Origin: Candidatus Neomarinimicrobiota bacterium
Lineage (GTDB): Bacteria > Fidelibacterota > Marinisomatia > Marinisomatales > TCS55
Reading direction: 5' to 3'
NCBI GenBank assembly: GCA_018647265.1
Contig: JABGTK010000099.1
Span: forward strand, 1 to 47,823
DNA length: 47,823 nt
Part shown: positions 1 to 8,100 of the stretch, piece after piece
Position numbering within the stretch: position 1 is the first letter of the stretch
Layout of the letters: each line of letters starts with the position of its first letter
Position numbers and translations under genes: made by a program
The notes under the pieces: generated by a model
The model's input: the letters and a program-made list of their open reading frames with translations, nothing else
What the model was told of the DNA's origin: nothing
Databases searched by the model: none

Positions 1-839
1 GTTTCGAATAAATGGATATAAGAATCTGCTCCTTCAATTGCACCTACAGATTGAGCCAATTTCACCGTTTTTACTTTTGTTTTTGATGCAATAAATTTAG
101 GTACACGATCGCTGAAATAAGATTCGGAAGCAATCACTTCTATTTTGTCCGATTTAATGCGTTGGATAATGCGATTCAATTTTGCTGGGGAAGGAGTAAT
201 CCCCGGTTTAGGTTCTAAGAATTCAACCGTTTCCAAACCAAATCGATTCGAAAAATATGGCCAGGAATTATGGTAAAAAATTAGTTTTTTCCCTGACAGA
301 TTTGTATAACGATTCTGCCAATCTAAAATGGCCTTGTCCAATTGATGATTAAACGCATTCAGGTTTTGTTGAAATATATCAGAATTTCTTGGTTCTGCTT
401 TGGTCAGTTTTTCAGCGATTAATTGTGCAATGAGTATTCCATTTCTCGGATCAAGCCAATAATGGGGATTCCCAAAACGATGGATATCTCCCATACTGGC
501 GTCCACGGTTCCTGCGGGAATTTCCATTTTTTCAATTTCAACAGAACAATCCACTACCTCGATTTTTTGATTGCGGGAACCATCAATAACTTGCTTAGCC
601 CACAAATCCAACTCCATACCCACCATAAAATACAAGTCAGCCTTTCGAACTTTGATCATGTAGGAAGGGAGCACCTCTATATAATGGGGGTCTTGGTTCC
701 CACGAGCAATACTGATAACAGTCACATGATCCCCGCCAATAGATTTCACAATATCAGCCAAATCCGTGGTTGAAGTGACGACCCGAACTTTTCCGAAACA
801 AATGGACAGTATGCTCAATATTAAGAATAATTTTCTCAT
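1..839 (-). CDS. znuA: Zinc/manganese ABC transporter substrate-binding protein (ZnuA-like), 3' end cut by window edge
   Basis: This is the periplasmic metal-binding component of a cluster A-I ABC importer (zinc or manganese). 279 codons are visible before the left edge, out of a usual ~300. It starts at ATG 839, 3 nt after the upstream gene's stop. A signal peptide (residues 1-16, ending SICFG) leads into RVVTSTTDLADI, the classic family start. Candidate metal ligands are H52 (QDPHY), H126 (FGNPHYWLDP, with a neighbouring H120) and H190 (FYHNSWPYF); the fourth, acidic ligand would lie beyond the edge. The acidic/His-rich loop of many zinc-specific members is absent, so the metal (Zn or Mn) cannot be settled from this protein. 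The His-rich porin-like gene upstream favours zinc. ATPase and permease genes are presumably just outside the window. Confidence 0.88.
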   Translation of the reverse strand, partial: MRKLFLILSILSICFGKVRVVTSTTDLADIVKSIGGDHVTVISIARGNQDPHYIEVLPSYMIKVRKADLYFMVGMELDLWAKQVIDGSRNQKIEVVDCSVEIEKMEIPAGTVDASMGDIHRFGNPHYWLDPRNGILIAQLIAEKLTKAEPRNSDIFQQNLNAFNHQLDKAILDWQNRYTNLSGKKLIFYHNSWPYFSNRFGLETVEFLEPKPGITPSPAKLNRIIQRIKSDKIEVIASESYFSDRVPKFIASKTKVKTVKLAQSVGAIEGADSYIHLFE

Positions 840-842
840 GAC

Positions 843-1928
843 TTAATACCGATGCGGTTTGTGGGGGCCTAAAGACCAGATAAGTTGGGCCGTCGTTTTT
901 AAATGTTTTTTGTCATAGCCTTCATGATCATTTGCCACTTGACCGATCCTGATTCTGAGGACAGCTGATTCTTCAACGGGACTAAAACCTATAAAAATTG
1001 ATGGATCCATGTTGTGGATATCCGCCAGATCAAATTGCCAGAAATCGCCCATAACACCCACATTCCAGGCCTTATTAAATTGGAAGTTTACCAAAAGATA
1101 TCCTGCTGTTAAGACCTCCTTGGGATGAACCGTTTTTTCTTCATGTTTATCACCCAACTCAAATTGAATCACCTCACCTTGGAGAGTCAACGAACGGTAC
1201 TTATTGGGGCGCCATTTATATTTGAAATCCGCACCACCAAAACTTTTTTCATGATCTACGTAATAACTGGTACCAAATTCAAAATGATTCACTTCATTCA
1301 GGTCAATAAAGTGGGACCATCGTGCAGAAGACCCTTTAAGCTGTTTCTCTCCGTCGTCGTGTTCCTCATCAATATGTCCATCGTTACTATCACCACCTTC
1401 ATGATCATAGTCAATGTGATCTGATACATTTTTTCCATGGTCGTGGTCACTGATATCAGAATTAAAATACCCAATGGATAGATTGCTATACCAAGGTAGT
1501 GGCATTAGCCAATTGACTTCCAATCCGGTGGCGGTATAGAATTCTTCACCCAGTACCATGGATATTCCTTTGGGTGCTTCAATAAATGGAAATAAATGGG
1601 CATGATCTTTATTGATCTTGCCAAGGTCCGGCCTGAACTTCCCGGCACGGAGGCCTAATCCAAATGGAAGTCCTCGTTCAACTGTAATCACCGCTTCTTC
1701 TAATTCTATGGGAGAATCATCATTATGTTTGTGTAAATATACATCGGCACGAGCAAAGGGGTTAACATAACCTTGGACAGCAATTTCAATCCCAGAACTA
1801 GATAAGTTTGGATCTTTTTGGAGCTGATCCATTACCAAATCTCCAACTATACTGAATTGGGGGTTGGCTGTCGTCTGGCTAAATAAAATTCCTGAAAATA
1901 TGAGTACCCCAATTAATTTTTGTAACAT
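843..1928 (-). CDS. His-rich outer-membrane porin-like protein of metal-uptake operon
   Basis: The 361-aa protein has a signal peptide (residues 1-21, ending TTA) and then a pattern typical of outer-membrane beta-barrels: alternating aromatic/hydrophobic strands, NPFARADVYL, LGLRAGKF and a C-terminal strand region. A loop at about residues 158-195 is extremely rich in His and Asp/Glu (HDHGK, DHIDYDHEGG, HIDEEHDDGEK) and could capture zinc at the cell surface. It lies directly upstream of the ZnuA-like gene (3-nt gap) and downstream of a small secreted His/Cys protein, so an outer-membrane channel for the same metal is likely. It lacks a TonB box or plug that I can recognise, so a porin-like barrel is favoured over a TonB-dependent receptor. 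The family assignment rests on composition and context only. Confidence 0.65.
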   Translation of the reverse strand: MLQKLIGVLIFSGILFSQTTANPQFSIVGDLVMDQLQKDPNLSSSGIEIAVQGYVNPFARADVYLHKHNDDSPIELEEAVITVERGLPFGLGLRAGKFRPDLGKINKDHAHLFPFIEAPKGISMVLGEEFYTATGLEVNWLMPLPWYSNLSIGYFNSDISDHDHGKNVSDHIDYDHEGGDSNDGHIDEEHDDGEKQLKGSSARWSHFIDLNEVNHFEFGTSYYVDHEKSFGGADFKYKWRPNKYRSLTLQGEVIQFELGDKHEEKTVHPKEVLTAGYLLVNFQFNKAWNVGVMGDFWQFDLADIHNMDPSIFIGFSPVEESAVLRIRIGQVANDHEGYDKKHLKTTAQLIWSLGPHKPHRY

Positions 1929-1999
1929 TGGATACTTCCTCTATGTTGTGTTTTATGGGAATCCCCGACGAACCGAGGATATGTCATTAAGTGCTAAAA

Positions 2000-2332
2000 C
2001 TAAACGACAGGGGGACCGCGATCCCAATGGACAAAATTCTGGGATGCAGTTGAGAGGAAATATTGAGGTGTCCAATGAATTGTTTCGAATTCAATTGGGA
2101 TTTGGTCTACGGTAGAAATAATACCATCATTGTTGGTGAGGCGTTTGCCAATAAACCATTCACAGGCTTCCCCGACAGAATGGTGAGATTTTTCTTCACA
2201 GTCAATAGCACAAAGACTGGCCTCTGAAGGAAGCAGATCATGGCCATGTCCCATATGCGAAGTTGATATTTGGGTGAATAGGCCCATCCACACCAAAAGG
2301 ATTAATGTAATGAATTGGTTTATTGATTTCAT
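2000..2332 (-). CDS. Small secreted His/Cys protein, DUF2946-like
   Basis: The 110-aa protein starts at ATG 2332. An in-frame TTG 21 nt further upstream would add residues in front of the signal peptide and is less likely. It has an N-terminal signal peptide (residues 1-24), then HMGHGH, a CAIDCEEKSHH cluster and GEACEWF. Its tail, WDRGPPVV, recalls the 'RGPP/RAPP' ends of DUF2946-type small periplasmic proteins found with metal-resistance or uptake genes. The Cys/His clusters suggest metal binding. It is the first gene of the presumed operon with the porin-like and ZnuA-like genes. Only about 30 bp separate its ATG from the T-tract of the aceA terminator, so its promoter must be very tight or lie inside or upstream of that hairpin. 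Confidence 0.55.
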   Translation of the reverse strand: MKSINQFITLILLVWMGLFTQISTSHMGHGHDLLPSEASLCAIDCEEKSHHSVGEACEWFIGKRLTNNDGIISTVDQIPIEFETIHWTPQYFLSTASQNFVHWDRGPPVV

Positions 2333-2360
2333 CAGTGGCGGAAAATAGGCCAAATATTTT

Positions 2361-2397
2361 GAAAAGAAAAGCCCCTCCCAGAAAACTGGAAGGGGCT
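2361..2397 (-). terminator. Rho-independent terminator after aceA
   Basis: Read on the minus strand, a ~10-bp GC-rich stem (arms at 2388-2397 and 2370-2379, one mismatch, loop of about 8 nt) is followed by TTTTCTTTTC. It lies 28 nt past the aceA stop and ends the aceB/aceA transcript. Confidence 0.85.
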
Positions 2398-2424
2398 GGA
2401 GGAGGTATTATATTCTATTGAATA

Positions 2425-3750
2425 CTACGCTTGGTAGGCTGGCGTTTTATCCATTACTATTGGAGATTCGGCAGAGTGAAATTGTTGTTCTTCAGTTGAA
2501 CCTTCCATAGCTACTGTCGATGCATTCCCTGCTGTAACTGTATTTTGAACGGCATCAAAATACCCCGTTCCCACAAAAGCCTGGTGCTTGGCAGCCCGGA
2601 ATCCGTTTTCTTCATTTTCGAATTCACGATTCTGCATGTTTGAATAAGCGTACATACCATCGGCGGCATAAGCACGGCTCAATTCGAACATACTCAGGTT
2701 TAGTGCATGCCACCCGGCCAAGGTGATGAACTGGTATTTGTAACCCATTTTGAATAGTTCTTCCCGAAAGGATTTAAGTTCTGCATCACCCAAATTTGCT
2801 TTCCAATTGAAAGAAGGGGAACAGTTGTAGCACAAAAGTTTCCCGGGATATTTCTCATGGATGGCTTCGGCGAACCGACGTGCTTCATCCAAATTCGGTT
2901 TGGCCGTTTCGCACCACAGGAGATCTGCATAAGGTGCGTAAGACAGACCCCGATCGATTGCTTGATCTAACCCATTATTTACGTAGTAAAATCCTTCGTT
3001 GGATCGATCTCCAGTAACAAATTGTTGATCGCGAATATCAACATCCGTAGTGATAAGGTTGGCTGCGTTGGCGTCAGTCCGGGCTATAATGACTGAAGGA
3101 ACATCCATTACATCCGCCGCTAATCTAGCCGCCACCAGTTTATTGATTGCTTCCTGAGTAGAGACCAATACCTTACCACCCATGTGGCCACATTTTTTGG
3201 CTGATGATAATTGATCTTCCCAATGAACCGCTGCAGCGCCTGCTTTGATCATGGATTTCATGAGTTCATAAGCATTGAGGTTTCCGCCAAATCCAGCTTC
3301 TGCATCTGCAATCAAAGGAACAACCCAATCGGTACTATCATCACCTTTCATCCAATGGATTTCATCCGTACGAAGGAGTGAATTGTTAATCCGTTCCACC
3401 AACTTGGGAACAGAATCGACGGGATATAGACTTTGATCCGGGTACATGGCGCCAGCTGAATTGGCGTCTCCCGCTACTTGCCAACCAGAACAGTATACCG
3501 CTTTCAACCCGGCTTGGACTTCCTGAATAGCTTGGTTGCCTGTAAGGGCGCCCAGAGCTGAAACAACTTCATCTCCCTTGAGTGCTTCCCAAAATTTTTC
3601 GGCACCTTTTTTGCCAAGTGTATATTCTATCTGGACAGACCCACGAAGGTTTACCACTTCATCAGCGGTATAGGGACGGGCGATGCCTTCCCAGCGGTCG
3701 TTTTCTTTCCAGTCTTTTTCTAATTGATTTACTTGTTCTTGTCTATTCAT
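2425..3750 (-). CDS. aceA: Isocitrate lyase
   Basis: Isocitrate lyase cleaves isocitrate to glyoxylate and succinate, the first step of the glyoxylate shunt. The 441 aa are typical of the bacterial enzyme. The catalytic loop KKCGHMGGK is intact at residues 185-193 (Cys187). ADAEAGFGG and the TDANAANLI segment are also family hallmarks. The start at ATG 3750 overlaps by one base (TAATG) the stop of a 54-aa ORF, so translation is probably coupled. The gene is co-transcribed with malate synthase upstream and ends at a strong terminator. Control is probably by the divergent ScfR-type regulator through the palindromes at 5665-5708. Confidence 0.97.
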   Translation of the reverse strand: MNRQEQVNQLEKDWKENDRWEGIARPYTADEVVNLRGSVQIEYTLGKKGAEKFWEALKGDEVVSALGALTGNQAIQEVQAGLKAVYCSGWQVAGDANSAGAMYPDQSLYPVDSVPKLVERINNSLLRTDEIHWMKGDDSTDWVVPLIADAEAGFGGNLNAYELMKSMIKAGAAAVHWEDQLSSAKKCGHMGGKVLVSTQEAINKLVAARLAADVMDVPSVIIARTDANAANLITTDVDIRDQQFVTGDRSNEGFYYVNNGLDQAIDRGLSYAPYADLLWCETAKPNLDEARRFAEAIHEKYPGKLLCYNCSPSFNWKANLGDAELKSFREELFKMGYKYQFITLAGWHALNLSMFELSRAYAADGMYAYSNMQNREFENEENGFRAAKHQAFVGTGYFDAVQNTVTAGNASTVAMEGSTEEQQFHSAESPIVMDKTPAYQA

Positions 3751-3914
3751 TATAACCTCACTTGTATATCTTGTTCAAAAATTTCTGATGTACTCATTGA
3801 GCGATTGATGGTCGGTCTATCCTGAGCTTTCATTTGATTTAGCTTAGGAGTGGAAACCATTCTTCTGTCAGTAATATCCTGTTCGAAGATGTGTGTTCTT
3901 TGTTGATCTTTCAT
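3750..3914 (-). CDS. 54-aa small ORF between aceB and aceA with a duplicated IFEQDI motif
   Basis: This small ORF runs from ATG 3914 to a TAA that overlaps the aceA ATG by one base. It has a good ribosome binding site (GGAG, 7 nt before ATG). The peptide starts [18 protein letters not shown] and ends [13 protein letters not shown]: the hexapeptide IFEQDI occurs near both ends, each time followed by a basic residue within a few positions. It has no signal peptide or membrane segment and is highly charged. The operon position and tight coupling suggest a role linked to isocitrate lyase or malate synthase, such as a small binding or tethering protein, or simply a coupling leader. I do not recognise a known family. 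Confidence 0.6.
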   Translation of the reverse strand: MKDQQRTHIFEQDITDRRMVSTPKLNQMKAQDRPTINRSMSTSEIFEQDIQVRL

Positions 3915-3928
3915 TGTTATTCTCCTGT

Positions 3929-5584
3929 TTAGATGTATTGGTAAGCTTTGAGTGTTAAGAATTCGTCAAAGTCTTCCGTTTTGATCATATTGGTGAAAAG
4001 GTCTGTGGCAATATTGAAACGGCCGGAAAAATAATTATCCAATCCAATTTCTGTTTTGATCTGTTCCAATTCTTCCATAATCAATTTTTCAATTTTTTTA
4101 ACTGTAATGCATTCACCTTCTTCAGTAACAGCTTCAAGATGGACGCATTGCCAGAGTTGCGAGCGACAAATTTCTGCTGTTGCTGCATCTTCCATCAAGT
4201 TATACAGGGGTACACAACCGTTTCCCCTGAGCCATGCTTCGATGTACTGAATCCCCACACGAATATTATGCCTCACGCTGTCTTCAGTGATATGGCCAGC
4301 GGGAACTTTAAGTAAATCTTCTGCGGTGATTTTTACATCTTTACGTGGACGCGCTTCAACCTGGTTGGCCAAAGTCATTTCTGAGAATGCTTCCATGGCG
4401 ATAGGGGCTAATCCGGGATGGGCAACCCAAGTACCATCATGACCGGCTTTCATTTCCCGTTCCTTATCCAAGCGCACTTTATCCATAGCTTCATTATTCT
4501 CATCTTCATTACCATTTATAGGAATTTGTGCTGCCATTCCGCCCATCGCATGAGCACCACGCTTGTGACATGTTTGAATTAACAAATTCACATAACTTTT
4601 TAAAAAATGCCGTCCCATGGTTACTTCACCCCGATCTGGTAAAATAAAATCTGCATTATTTTTGAATTTTTTAATGAAGCTGAAAATATAGTCCCAGCGT
4701 CCGCAATTCAAACCGGCGGAATGGTCTTTTAATTCAAACAGTATTTCATCCATCTCAAAAGCCGCCAAAATCGTTTCAATCAACACTGTCGCCTTGATTG
4801 TTCCATTTGGAACACCTAATGTTTCCTGGGCATAAACAAATACATCATTCCACAGGCGAGCTTCTAAATGGCTTTCCAATTTTGGTAAATAGAAATAGGG
4901 ACCGGTATCGCGTTTATTCAATTCTTTTGCGTTATGAAAAAAGTATAGTCCGAAATCAAACAATGATGCGGATATGGGCTTGCCATTCAATTCCACATTC
5001 TTTTCTTCCAAATGCCATCCACGGGGACGCACCATTAATGTGGCTGTTTTATCATTTAATTTATAATACTTACCGTTTTTAGGATTAATGAACGTAATCT
5101 TTCTGCGGATGGCATCTCGCAAGTTCACCTGTCCTTCGACCATATTATCCCACGTAGGAGAAGAAGAATCTTCAAAATCGGCCATGAATACTTTCACCGG
5201 GGAATTCAGCGCATTAATAATCATTTTTCGATCGACCGGCCCAGTAATCTCTACACGGCGGTCTTGGAGATCTGCAGGTACATGCGCAACTGTCCAATCT
5301 CCATTTCGTACCGATTCAGTTTCTGGCAAGAAATCTGGCATGACACCTTTATCAATATCAGATTGCCTTTGAACGCGGGCCGTTAATAATTCTCTACGAC
5401 GATTCCCAAAACATTTTTCCAGTTCAGTAATGAACAATCGTGCTTCTTTAGTCAATACTCTGGCACAAGCAGCGGTCCACTGCCCTTTAATAACCAATCC
5501 CTCACTGGGGTTGTCCTTATTCATACCAGAATCCATTTGAACTGGGGATTTTGGTTGTATTTCTGTTGTTTGTGGGTATTGCAT
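3929..5584 (-). CDS. aceB: Malate synthase A
   Basis: Malate synthase condenses glyoxylate with acetyl-CoA to malate, the second glyoxylate-shunt enzyme. The 551 aa match the malate synthase A type (~530 aa), not the longer G type. Diagnostic segments are FMADFEDSSSPTWDN (about 133-147), MVRPRGWH (catalytic Arg region, about 184-191), LNCGRWDY with FSFIKK, and HAMGGMAAQIP. The gene starts at ATG 5584 behind AAGAGAA. It is the first gene of the aceB / small ORF / aceA unit and is transcribed away from the ScfR-type regulator. A TTGTAA/TAAAAT promoter-like pair (16-bp spacing) overlaps the upstream operator palindrome on this strand. Confidence 0.96.
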   Translation of the reverse strand: MQYPQTTEIQPKSPVQMDSGMNKDNPSEGLVIKGQWTAACARVLTKEARLFITELEKCFGNRRRELLTARVQRQSDIDKGVMPDFLPETESVRNGDWTVAHVPADLQDRRVEITGPVDRKMIINALNSPVKVFMADFEDSSSPTWDNMVEGQVNLRDAIRRKITFINPKNGKYYKLNDKTATLMVRPRGWHLEEKNVELNGKPISASLFDFGLYFFHNAKELNKRDTGPYFYLPKLESHLEARLWNDVFVYAQETLGVPNGTIKATVLIETILAAFEMDEILFELKDHSAGLNCGRWDYIFSFIKKFKNNADFILPDRGEVTMGRHFLKSYVNLLIQTCHKRGAHAMGGMAAQIPINGNEDENNEAMDKVRLDKEREMKAGHDGTWVAHPGLAPIAMEAFSEMTLANQVEARPRKDVKITAEDLLKVPAGHITEDSVRHNIRVGIQYIEAWLRGNGCVPLYNLMEDAATAEICRSQLWQCVHLEAVTEEGECITVKKIEKLIMEELEQIKTEIGLDNYFSGRFNIATDLFTNMIKTEDFDEFLTLKAYQYI

Positions 5585-5664
5585 GTTTTTCTCTTAATTT
5601 TTTTGAATTATCCCATAGTGGTTCCTAATTCGCGATGGAAAAGTACCCATGCATATTTTACTTT

Positions 5665-5684
5665 TATTGTAAAATTTTACAATA
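5665..5684. promoter_or_regulatory. Perfect 20-bp palindromic operator, aceB/ScfR intergenic
   Basis: TATTGTAAAATTTTACAATA is its own reverse complement. It overlaps a TATAAT (5683-5688) facing the regulator gene and a possible -35 element facing aceB. It is the likely binding site of the divergent ScfR-type regulator, controlling both directions. Confidence 0.75.
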
Positions 5685-5695
5685 TAATTTGACAG

Positions 5696-5708
5696 TGTAA
5701 ATTTTACA
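5696..5708. promoter_or_regulatory. Second operator half-copy (TGTAAATTTTACA)
   Basis: This 13-bp near-palindrome (TGTAAA-T-TTTACA) shares its core with the site at 5665-5684. The two centres are about 28 bp apart. It ends 9 bp before the regulator's ATG, next to its ribosome binding site (AGGA), a position suited to autorepression. Confidence 0.65.
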
Positions 5709-5717
5709 GGAAAAACC

Positions 5718-7295
5718 ATGAAGCCTAAATCTCCAACTGCAACCAATGCCCATTTTTTAGGGTCAAAATTGAGAATCCTTCGAAAGCAATCGGGTATGAC
5801 ATTAGAGGATCTTGCCGCCCGAAGTGTCCAGATTGATGCTATCAATGCGCCCTCCGTTTCCTACATCAGTTTGATCGAAAGAGGCCAACGGGCGCCAGCA
5901 CCAAAAGTATTAGAAATATTGGCCTCGATTTTTCAACGAGAATCAACTTGGCTTTTGGATGATGCCCAGCAACCCTCCACACTACTGCAGGATGAAGGCC
6001 AAAGATCTGCAGACCGTTTACAATTAGAACCTCAAGTTTTATTTTCTAATAATCTTATGGAAATATCTATCCCTGAATTACTGAATCAAGCCAGTATCAC
6101 AGGGCGGCAATTCGCCCATATTCTTATTCGCTCATACCAAGAGCACAACCGTAACCAGTTTCCAGACTTGGAACGGGCTGCAGATTCAGTCAGTCAAAAA
6201 CGATTTCCACTCCGTTCCCGTCAAATACTGGAGATTTATAAACAACAGGGATTAAAAGTAAAATGGTTTAAGAAAGAATCATTTCAAACCATTAGTGATG
6301 AAGAGCGGGAAGTAAAAACATTTTTCAGATCCTTTTATGACTCACCAAATACAGTTTTCCTCAACGAAGATTTAAAGCATAATGAGGCTCGGTTAAAATA
6401 TGACTTGGCTTATCATTTGGGCCATAAGGTACTCCATGGTGGAGATGGTCTTATTTCTTCTCAATCCACCGGTGGTGAATTGGGTGGATCTCCTCCGCCT
6501 TCAAAAGATCGACTCACTACAATGAATCAGCAGGATATCCTTACAGCTTGGCGGGATTTCGAATGTAGTTTCTTTGCTGGCGCTTTTTTATGTCCCCGTC
6601 AACCATTTCGTCAATACCTCAGCCGTAAGGCTTATGATATATTTTCAGGGAAACAGATTGAACTGACACCTGCTGTGGTTATGCGGAGAATGACTGTTGT
6701 TTCTCCCTACCGTCATTGGCATTATTTTGATATTTATCCGCCCAATAAACTACGAGCAGTGTACCGCGGGAATGGGATTCCCTTACCTTCAGGGACTATG
6801 ACAGATTCACCTGATTTTTGCCGGCAATGGGCACTGTTTCAAATGGCAGATGATTTGGAATCCAAAAAAACACTCACCCAGATTTCTCTAATGCGGGAAG
6901 AAGATCGTGATCCAAGGCTTTACGCCTGTATTGCCACCCAAACCAAGGATGGGGCAGGAAATCCCCATATCATTTCTGTGGGCATTGACTTATTTCCCCT
7001 ATTAGAAACATACGGTACACGACCAAATGATATTATTGAAGCAATGGAGGTTGCCCCTAGAAATAAAAAGAATGAAATACTCATGCCCCAGAAAATAAAA
7101 GAAGTCATCAGTTCCGCCGCCAGGATTATTAATATCAGTTGGGTGGAAAAGGGATTGAATTTTCCTGTGAGTATTATTTGTCCACGGCAATCCCAATGCC
7201 CCCGCCGAACTAAATGTACTGCTATGCCATCAACACCCAGGCGAATATCTTGGGTGGAGGAAATAAAAGATATAATTTTGAAAGAATCAGACTAA
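5718..7295 (+). CDS. ScfR/RamB-type short-chain acyl-CoA regulator (XRE + degenerate IrrE/DUF955 + Cys-rich C-terminus)
   Basis: The 525-aa regulator has an XRE helix-turn-helix at about 14-70 (LRKQSGMTLEDLAARS ... SYISLIERG), an ImmA/IrrE-like (peptidase M78) middle domain and a C-terminal DUF2083-like part with Cys488, Cys494 and Cys500 (CX5CX5C). This architecture is that of ScfR/RamB/MccR proteins, which sense acyl-CoA status and control the glyoxylate or methylcitrate cycles. The IrrE motif HExxH is replaced by YHLGH (232-236), so protease activity is unlikely and a ligand-sensing role is favoured. It is divergent from aceB with two palindromes between. Whether it activates or represses cannot be read from sequence. 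Confidence 0.85.
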   Translation: MKPKSPTATNAHFLGSKLRILRKQSGMTLEDLAARSVQIDAINAPSVSYISLIERGQRAPAPKVLEILASIFQRESTWLLDDAQQPSTLLQDEGQRSADRLQLEPQVLFSNNLMEISIPELLNQASITGRQFAHILIRSYQEHNRNQFPDLERAADSVSQKRFPLRSRQILEIYKQQGLKVKWFKKESFQTISDEEREVKTFFRSFYDSPNTVFLNEDLKHNEARLKYDLAYHLGHKVLHGGDGLISSQSTGGELGGSPPPSKDRLTTMNQQDILTAWRDFECSFFAGAFLCPRQPFRQYLSRKAYDIFSGKQIELTPAVVMRRMTVVSPYRHWHYFDIYPPNKLRAVYRGNGIPLPSGTMTDSPDFCRQWALFQMADDLESKKTLTQISLMREEDRDPRLYACIATQTKDGAGNPHIISVGIDLFPLLETYGTRPNDIIEAMEVAPRNKKNEILMPQKIKEVISSAARIINISWVEKGLNFPVSIICPRQSQCPRRTKCTAMPSTPRRISWVEEIKDIILKESD

Positions 7296-7363
7296 TACTT
7301 TTTTTGAAACGGGGATTTATATTCCTTCAACTACCCGATGATTGTAATTGGGACCTAAAAAAG

Positions 7364-7843
7364 TTAATTAGGCTTGGTGATAATCATCCCTAGCCATTCT
7401 GCAATCATAGCGGGCTTTTCTATTCCCTCTACTTCTATCGTGCAATTAAAGGTAGCCACATAACGATTTTCACCGCGCTTTTTACAATGCATTAAAATGA
7501 CGTGATTTCGGATTCGTGACCCAATTGGAACAGGTCCCATCCAACGAACTTTATTTAATCCATAATTGACGCCCGAATGTGTATTCTCAGGCCACAAATC
7601 CATTTGATTATTAAAATATGTAAGTAGAGAAAGTGTCCAAAATCCATGGGCGATGGTTGTATCATAAACGCCTTCTGCTTCAACCCGATCCGGATCGGTA
7701 TGAATCCAATAGCTGTCATGGGTAACGATGCCAAACTGGTCAATATTCTTCTGAGTGACCGGAAGCCAGTCTGAGTAGCCAAGATCTTTATTTTTGGCAT
7801 TTTTAAAATCAGCAATAGTATATTTTGATTTTACTAAATCCAT
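7364..7843 (-). CDS. MaoC-like (R)-specific enoyl-CoA hydratase/dehydratase
   Basis: The 159-aa single hot-dog domain protein has the hydratase-2 signature: catalytic Asp43 and His48 in THDSYWIHTD, followed by the overhanging-segment motif TIAHGFWTLSLL (about 63-74). Enzymes of this family hydrate trans-2-enoyl-CoA to (R)-3-hydroxyacyl-CoA, linking fatty-acid oxidation to other uses. The ribosome binding site is TAGGAG. It lies convergent with the ScfR-type regulator and close to the glyoxylate genes, consistent with fatty-acid use. Its substrate is not determined by the sequence. Confidence 0.88.
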   Translation of the reverse strand: MDLVKSKYTIADFKNAKNKDLGYSDWLPVTQKNIDQFGIVTHDSYWIHTDPDRVEAEGVYDTTIAHGFWTLSLLTYFNNQMDLWPENTHSGVNYGLNKVRWMGPVPIGSRIRNHVILMHCKKRGENRYVATFNCTIEVEGIEKPAMIAEWLGMIITKPN

Positions 7844-7879
7844 AAAATTCTCCTAAAATAAATAAAAATAAACTAAGAC

Positions 7880-8035
7880 TTAAGAGTCCCTCCGTTCGTC
7901 ACCTGACCTCCGTTCATCTTTATTACGGCGATCCTTTAAGAGTCTACGATCATTTTGAACAGGAATATTTCCATCCCGCCTTTCTCCACCGTTACGTCGT
8001 TCGTCTAGTCTTCTTTCTGATCCGCGATTGCTCAT
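7880..8035 (-). CDS. 51-aa Arg/Glu-rich repetitive small ORF
   Basis: The ORF starts at ATG 8035 behind AAAGGA and ends with TAA. Its peptide is made of repeated ERR/DRR units (SERRLDERR, GGERRDG, NDRRLLKDRR, KDERRSGDERRDS), with the RR pair recurring every 4-7 residues. It has no signal peptide or membrane segment. The strong charge alternation suggests a disordered or helical nucleic-acid- or protein-binding tail. It lies 36 nt upstream of the MaoC gene and 65 nt downstream of the 953-aa gene, all on the same strand. I do not recognise a family, and a chance ORF cannot be excluded. Confidence 0.45.
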   Translation of the reverse strand: MSNRGSERRLDERRNGGERRDGNIPVQNDRRLLKDRRNKDERRSGDERRDS

Positions 8036-8100
8036 AAAATCCTTTTAATAAAAGAGATAAATCTTATTGGGTACCTCCAAACCTACATCAATATATCCCA

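Noticed and set aside
1125-1424. 99-aa plus-strand frame in the porin-like gene
   Set aside because: Its content mirrors the His-rich loop read backwards; no independent support.
2407-2412. Perfect TATAAT on the minus strand between aceA and its terminator as zinc-operon promoter
   Set aside because: No matching -35 element at usual spacing, and the transcript would have to read through a strong terminator; kept only as a remark.
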